This document shows, one piece after another, positions 5,508 through 8,155 of a stretch of DNA of 8,155 bases. Made by a program: the position numbers and the translations under genes. The stretch spans positions 1 to 8,155 of the forward strand of contig BNXT01000047.1 of the NCBI GenBank assembly GCA_025999775.1, written 5' to 3'. This DNA comes from Bacteroidia bacterium. GTDB taxonomy: Bacteria > Bacteroidota > Bacteroidia > Bacteroidales > P3. Under the pieces are notes generated by a model. The model saw nothing but the letters and a program-made list of their open reading frames with translations. It was not told the origin of the DNA and did not search any database. Numbering within the stretch: position 1 is the first letter of the stretch; every line of letters begins with the position of its first letter.

Positions 5508-6311
5508 ATGGTCAAGCCCAAAATTATGTTTGTCAATCAAGAGATGATGCCTTATACACAGGAATCACCTACGGCTTTGTTTGCCAAACAACTTGCCGAA
5601 TACGCTCAAAAACACGGTAGCGACGTTAGAGTTTTCATGCCTAAATTTGGCGACATTAGCGAACGTCGCCACCAATTACATGAAGTCATTCGACTGTCAG
5701 GTATCAATATCGTTGTTAACGACATTGATTATGCGCTAATTGTTAAAGTTGGAGCAATCTCGGAGACTCTCAAATTGCAGACTTATTTTATCGAACATGA
5801 TGATTTCTTTAAGAAACATCTGACGGACGCCGCAGGCAAACTTTCGGAAGAGGTGGACTCGAAGATGATTTATTTTGTGCATAGTATTGTGGAAACAATG
5901 ATTCGGCTCAATTGGATTCCGGATATTATTCACTGTACCGGCTGGTTTTCGGCTATTTTCCCGATGTATGTTCGCCGTGTTTACAAGGATCGCATTGGAT
6001 TAAAGAAATGCAAGTTTGTTACAACGCTTGGCAATGTTACTTTCAATGGCAAAATTGGTAAAAACATGCAGAAGAAATTGGCGTTTGACAAGGTTCCTGA
6101 GAAAGACCTCGAACGGTTTAAAGATACGGATTATGCAGCGATTATGAAAGCCGCTATGGGCTTTTCGGATGCTATTGTCGTTGCGGATGAAGAAACAAAT
6201 CTTAAACTTATTAGCTATGGGCGCGGCATCCATAAAAATATCATCATTAATCCGGTCGAAGAACTGCCGGAAGCGTGCAGAGTGTTATACCAAAATTTAT
6301 TGATTAAGTAA
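5508..6311 (+). CDS. GT5-like (glycogen/starch synthase N-terminal domain) protein
   Basis: The 267-residue protein matches only the N-terminal Rossmann domain of GT5 glycogen synthases: KIMFVNQEMMPY (5-16) for the first β-strand and loop, DVRVFMPKFGDI (39-50), PDIIHCTGWFSAIFPMYV (138-155) and a helical end. Typical GlgA is about 480 residues with a second Rossmann domain, which is absent here without any frameshift. The sugar-nucleotide KxGGL motif near residue 18 is replaced by QESPTAL, and the DWH catalytic region reads GWF (145-147), so glycogen synthase activity is unlikely. Such short forms are annotated as glycogen synthase in Bacteroidota and often sit beside DUF4270 genes, as far as I recall. 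Its stop overlaps the next start by one base. It is likely a cytoplasmic pseudo-enzyme or binding protein; its true role is unknown. Confidence 0.82.
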   Translation: MVKPKIMFVNQEMMPYTQESPTALFAKQLAEYAQKHGSDVRVFMPKFGDISERRHQLHEVIRLSGINIVVNDIDYALIVKVGAISETLKLQTYFIEHDDFFKKHLTDAAGKLSEEVDSKMIYFVHSIVETMIRLNWIPDIIHCTGWFSAIFPMYVRRVYKDRIGLKKCKFVTTLGNVTFNGKIGKNMQKKLAFDKVPEKDLERFKDTDYAAIMKAAMGFSDAIVVADEETNLKLISYGRGIHKNIIINPVEELPEACRVLYQNLLIK

Positions 6312-7705
6312 TGAAGAAGCGTTGGAAGATATATTGTGGGGTTGTATTATGTGTAACTATCTGTGCAACGGCTTGCAAACGAGACCCGTTTTCGTTGATA
6401 GGAGGAGGGTTGCAACCCGGAGATGAACTTATCAATGCAAAGTACAATGATACCAGCGCTTGTTTGAATATCACGGCTTACACGATTCCCGATATAGACT
6501 CGGTGTTAACCAGCTCTTTTACGACGTTTCATTTGGGGAGCTACAACCATCAAGATGTTGGAACCTTTACCGCCAATATCATTACGCAAATATATCCTGA
6601 ATCAGGTGAGTTAGATGCCATTTTCAACAATATCCTTGTGGATTCGGTAGTGCTACGTTTGGCAATGTCGGGCGCTTACCCCTACAGTAATGATATGCAG
6701 TGGTTAGACCCGATGTACATTCGTATTGGTGAATTGACTTCGCCAACATTGATTGATTCTGCGAGTACATCTGCAAGCTACTATAGTAACCGTGATGAGG
6801 CGCATACATCGGGATCGATATGCCCAGACTACCTGATAACGCCAAGTTTGACCGATTCGATACCTTCGGAATCAGACTCTTCGGTGATGGTTGCTAATAA
6901 TGTTCTGCAAATACCTTTGAGCAACGATTATGGTAGAAAAATACTGACTGCTGCCCGCGATCATTGTACGTCGTTTAATGACTTTTTAGCACAAGTATAT
7001 GGCTTATATATTGAAGCTGTGCCGGCGACAGGTACCAACAGCGGAGAAATATTGAATATCAATTTCAATGATACGCGTACGCGGTTGGTCGTTTATCACA
7101 AACAAGACTATAGTGATACCGTATCCACGGCAACCGCTTTCAGCCTCTCGTTTTTGGGGAGCAAGAGCTACAATTACTTCCATACGGACAGGTCGTCTGC
7201 TAATCCCCAGTATCTGAACCAACTTAATCGTAGCGATACGACGCTCGGACAACAAACATTGTTTTTACAAAGTTTCAATAATGCACTGATTAGCTTTGAA
7301 TTGCCGAATATTCGTGAACTTCTCAATATCGAGAATGGAAAAACCATTGTGATAAATCATGCGGAGTTAGTATTACCTGTGGATAATACCGTATTTCGGT
7401 TTATACCACCTTCACGATTGGTTATGGGTGTTGTTAAGACGCAGGATTCAATTTATCAAATTGCGGATGAAGCTGTCTATAGCGATGGCTACTATCGTTC
7501 GGATAAAAGTGAGTATCGTTTCAAAATTACGCGTTTTGTTCAGGGCGTGTTAAAAGCCTCGGCGACCGACCCGATACCGACGGTTACACTATTTGACGAA
7601 GCTCGACTTTCGCAAGCATCGGTGTTAGTAGCTCATGGCGCAGACAAAGGGTTTAACAGCGGACGTAATTTTCACTTGGAAATAGTATATTCCGTGATAC
7701 CATAG
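6311..7705 (+). CDS. DUF4270 lipoprotein
   Basis: This 464-residue cell-envelope protein starts with a charged MKKRWK, a hydrophobic stretch and a lipobox ending ATAC, with Cys22 followed by KRDPF. The DUF4270 features are an early GGGLQPGDELI segment (31-41), a TIPDIDSVLTSS stretch, LGSYNHQDVGTFTANI (76-91) and a ILVDSVVLRLAMSGAYPY β-rich segment (108-125). The rest is predicted mostly β and contains no catalytic motif I can recognise. DUF4270 proteins are Bacteroidota-specific envelope lipoproteins without an established function. The ATG overlaps the stop of the GT5-like gene (TAATG, 6309-6313), so the two are almost certainly translated from one mRNA. Localisation differs from its cytoplasmic partner, so a direct complex is not implied. 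Confidence 0.85.
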   Translation: MKKRWKIYCGVVLCVTICATACKRDPFSLIGGGLQPGDELINAKYNDTSACLNITAYTIPDIDSVLTSSFTTFHLGSYNHQDVGTFTANIITQIYPESGELDAIFNNILVDSVVLRLAMSGAYPYSNDMQWLDPMYIRIGELTSPTLIDSASTSASYYSNRDEAHTSGSICPDYLITPSLTDSIPSESDSSVMVANNVLQIPLSNDYGRKILTAARDHCTSFNDFLAQVYGLYIEAVPATGTNSGEILNINFNDTRTRLVVYHKQDYSDTVSTATAFSLSFLGSKSYNYFHTDRSSANPQYLNQLNRSDTTLGQQTLFLQSFNNALISFELPNIRELLNIENGKTIVINHAELVLPVDNTVFRFIPPSRLVMGVVKTQDSIYQIADEAVYSDGYYRSDKSEYRFKITRFVQGVLKASATDPIPTVTLFDEARLSQASVLVAHGADKGFNSGRNFHLEIVYSVIP

Positions 7706-7737
7706 AATTGAGTGTGGAGTGTGAAGTGTGGAATTGA
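7705..7737 (+). repeat. 7-bp GAGTGTG tandem array flanked by GAATTGA
   Basis: GAGTGTG, GAGTGTG and AAGTGTG occupy 7710-7730. The direct copies of GAATTGA at 7705-7711 and 7731-7737 bound the array. It starts on the last base of the DUF4270 stop codon. The first 11 bases of the module, AATTGAGTGTG (7706-7716), recur inverted at 5341-5351. Confidence 0.65.
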
Positions 7738-7777
7738 AAAATTTAGGAATTTAGAAATGTAGAAATTCCCTCACATT
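7737..7777. repeat. Intergenic repeat modules shared with 5325-5425, with a hairpin
   Basis: AAAAATTTAGGAATTT (7737-7752) is identical to 5325-5340. Positions 7760-7777, read on the minus strand, match 5408-5425 at 16 of 18 positions. Between them GGAATTT (7746-7752) and AAATTCC (7763-7769) form a 7-bp stem with a 10-nt loop. No U run follows, so it is not a clear terminator, although it lies where the operon must end. Confidence 0.6.
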
Positions 7778-7808
7778 GTTCATTATTCATTGTTCATTGT
7801 TCATTGTT
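7774..7808 (+). repeat. 7-bp CATTGTT tandem array, five units
   Basis: Five consecutive heptamers at 7774-7808 read CATTGTT, CATTATT, CATTGTT, CATTGTT, CATTGTT. There are no spacers, so this is a microsatellite and not a CRISPR array. The motif in reverse, AACAATG, also occurs once at 5398-5404 inside the other intergenic repeat. Confidence 0.75.
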
Positions 7809-7851
7809 CGTTTTTATAACTAATTGATATACAGTTGATTATAAATTCGGA

Positions 7852-7869
7852 GACACCTTTTTGGGTGTC
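7852..7869. other. Hairpin upstream of the transposase promoter
   Basis: GACACC (7852-7857) and GGTGTC (7864-7869) form a perfect 6-bp, GC-rich stem with a TTTTTG loop, ending 16 bp before the -7 box. It would fold only in transcripts entering from the left. It may be part of the insertion sequence end, or a block on read-through expression of the transposase. Confidence 0.45.
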
Positions 7870-7885
7870 CCAGCCAAAAAAATGC

Positions 7886-7893
7886 TATCTTTG
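7886..7893 (+). promoter_or_regulatory. -7 box of the transposase promoter
   Basis: TATCTTTG is a perfect TAnnTTTG box. The closest -33 candidate, TTTG at 7860-7863, is 22 bp away, slightly long. The ATG at 7898 is only four bases after the box, so the transcript would be leaderless or nearly so. Confidence 0.6.
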
Positions 7894-7897
7894 CGGC

Positions 7898-8155
7898 ATG
7901 TTTATACGAAAAAAGAAAAATCCGAGCGGTGTGGTCAGCGTCCAGGTGATAGACAAAAGAGGAGGTAAATACCACGTTGTAAAAACAATCGGTAGCAGTT
8001 CCGATGCGTCAGAGATAGAGTTGTATTGCGCATTTGCCAACCACACAGCAAGGCGGCAACGGTTGATTACATGAAGTTGTATTATGATGAAGATGTGGAA
8101 CCGCACAAAATCTATCGTTATTTGAATAAATTACACGACACGCAAAAGGACATCG
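7898..8155 (+). pseudogene. IS1634-like transposase, N-terminal part, frame broken
   Basis: The ATG at 7898 opens MFIRKKKNPSGVVSVQVIDK and continues to KTIGSSSDASEIE, the typical N-terminus of IS1634-family (IS4-type DDE) transposases in Bacteroidota. An in-frame ATG at 7835 would add 21 residues unlike the family and lies before the promoter, so 7898 is preferred. The frame ends at TGA 8072-8074 after 58 codons. A -1 frame, open from 7996 to the window edge, carries KLYYDEDVEPHKIYRYLNKL, which looks like the continuing helical linker. A single indel between about 7996 and 8074 therefore seems to have broken the gene. The ATG at 8071 overlaps the stop as ATGA, so separate initiation of the second part is formally possible. 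The catalytic DDE domain lies beyond the window. It could be a relic or a sequencing error. Confidence 0.72.

Noticed and set aside
6624..7255. Minus-strand open frames within the DUF4270 gene
   Set aside because: They have no promoter, signal or family match, and the plus strand is a continuous lipoprotein gene.
7774..7808. Possible CRISPR-like array
   Set aside because: The heptamers are directly adjacent, with no spacers and no cas genes nearby. It is a simple tandem repeat.
7835..7897. Upstream ATG at 7835 as the transposase start
   Set aside because: The added 21 residues cross the hairpin and the promoter and do not resemble the family N-terminus, which begins MFIRKK at 7898.

Overview
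The window looks like a chromosomal segment of a Bacteroidales-type member of the Bacteroidota, probably from an uncultured lineage. The main evidence is the promoter type: TAnnTTTG -7 boxes, most of them with a TTG/TTTG -33 box about 19-22 bp upstream, stand before every transcription unit. Shine-Dalgarno sequences are mostly absent, and the families present (DUF4296, DUF4270, a one-domain GT5-like protein, a Bacteroidetes-type dihydroorotase) are characteristic of that phylum. Base composition is moderate to AT-rich, and codon usage looks uniform across the main genes.

Layout, left to right. (1) Positions 1-302, minus strand: the 5' part of an exported TPR-like protein, cut by the window edge. 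(2) Positions 303-468: a divergent control region with a promoter on each strand, two overlapping inverted repeats and a 5'-leader hairpin. (3) Positions 469-3465: a compact operon of a cytoplasmic TPR protein, class I dihydroorotase (pyrC, pyrimidine synthesis) and a DUF4296 lipoprotein. (4) Positions 3454-5004: a 22-bp palindrome, a promoter, then xseA and xseB, the two subunits of exonuclease VII, overlapping by 4 bp. (5) Positions 5001-5264, minus strand: type B ribosomal protein L31, convergent with xseB. The two stop codons overlap inside a shared hairpin.

(6) Positions 5265-5507: a divergent intergenic region dominated by an approximately 152-bp imperfect inverted-repeat element. Its right arm supplies the -33 box of the next gene. 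(7) Positions 5508-7705: a two-gene operon of a truncated GT5 (glycogen-synthase-like) protein that lacks the usual catalytic motifs, overlapping by one base a large DUF4270 lipoprotein. (8) Positions 7706-7897: a repeat-rich spacer with two 7-bp tandem arrays and sequence modules shared with region 6, then a hairpin and a promoter. (9) Positions 7898-8155: the start of an IS1634-like transposase whose frame is broken, running off the window.

Most genes are ordinary housekeeping or lineage-conserved genes. I see no defence system, CRISPR array, phage module or biosynthetic cluster. The parts most worth a second look are non-coding: the shared repeat modules in the two intergenic regions, the repeat arm that doubles as a promoter element, and the palindromes that overlap -33 boxes. 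Among proteins, the GT5-like and DUF4270 pair is the least understood.
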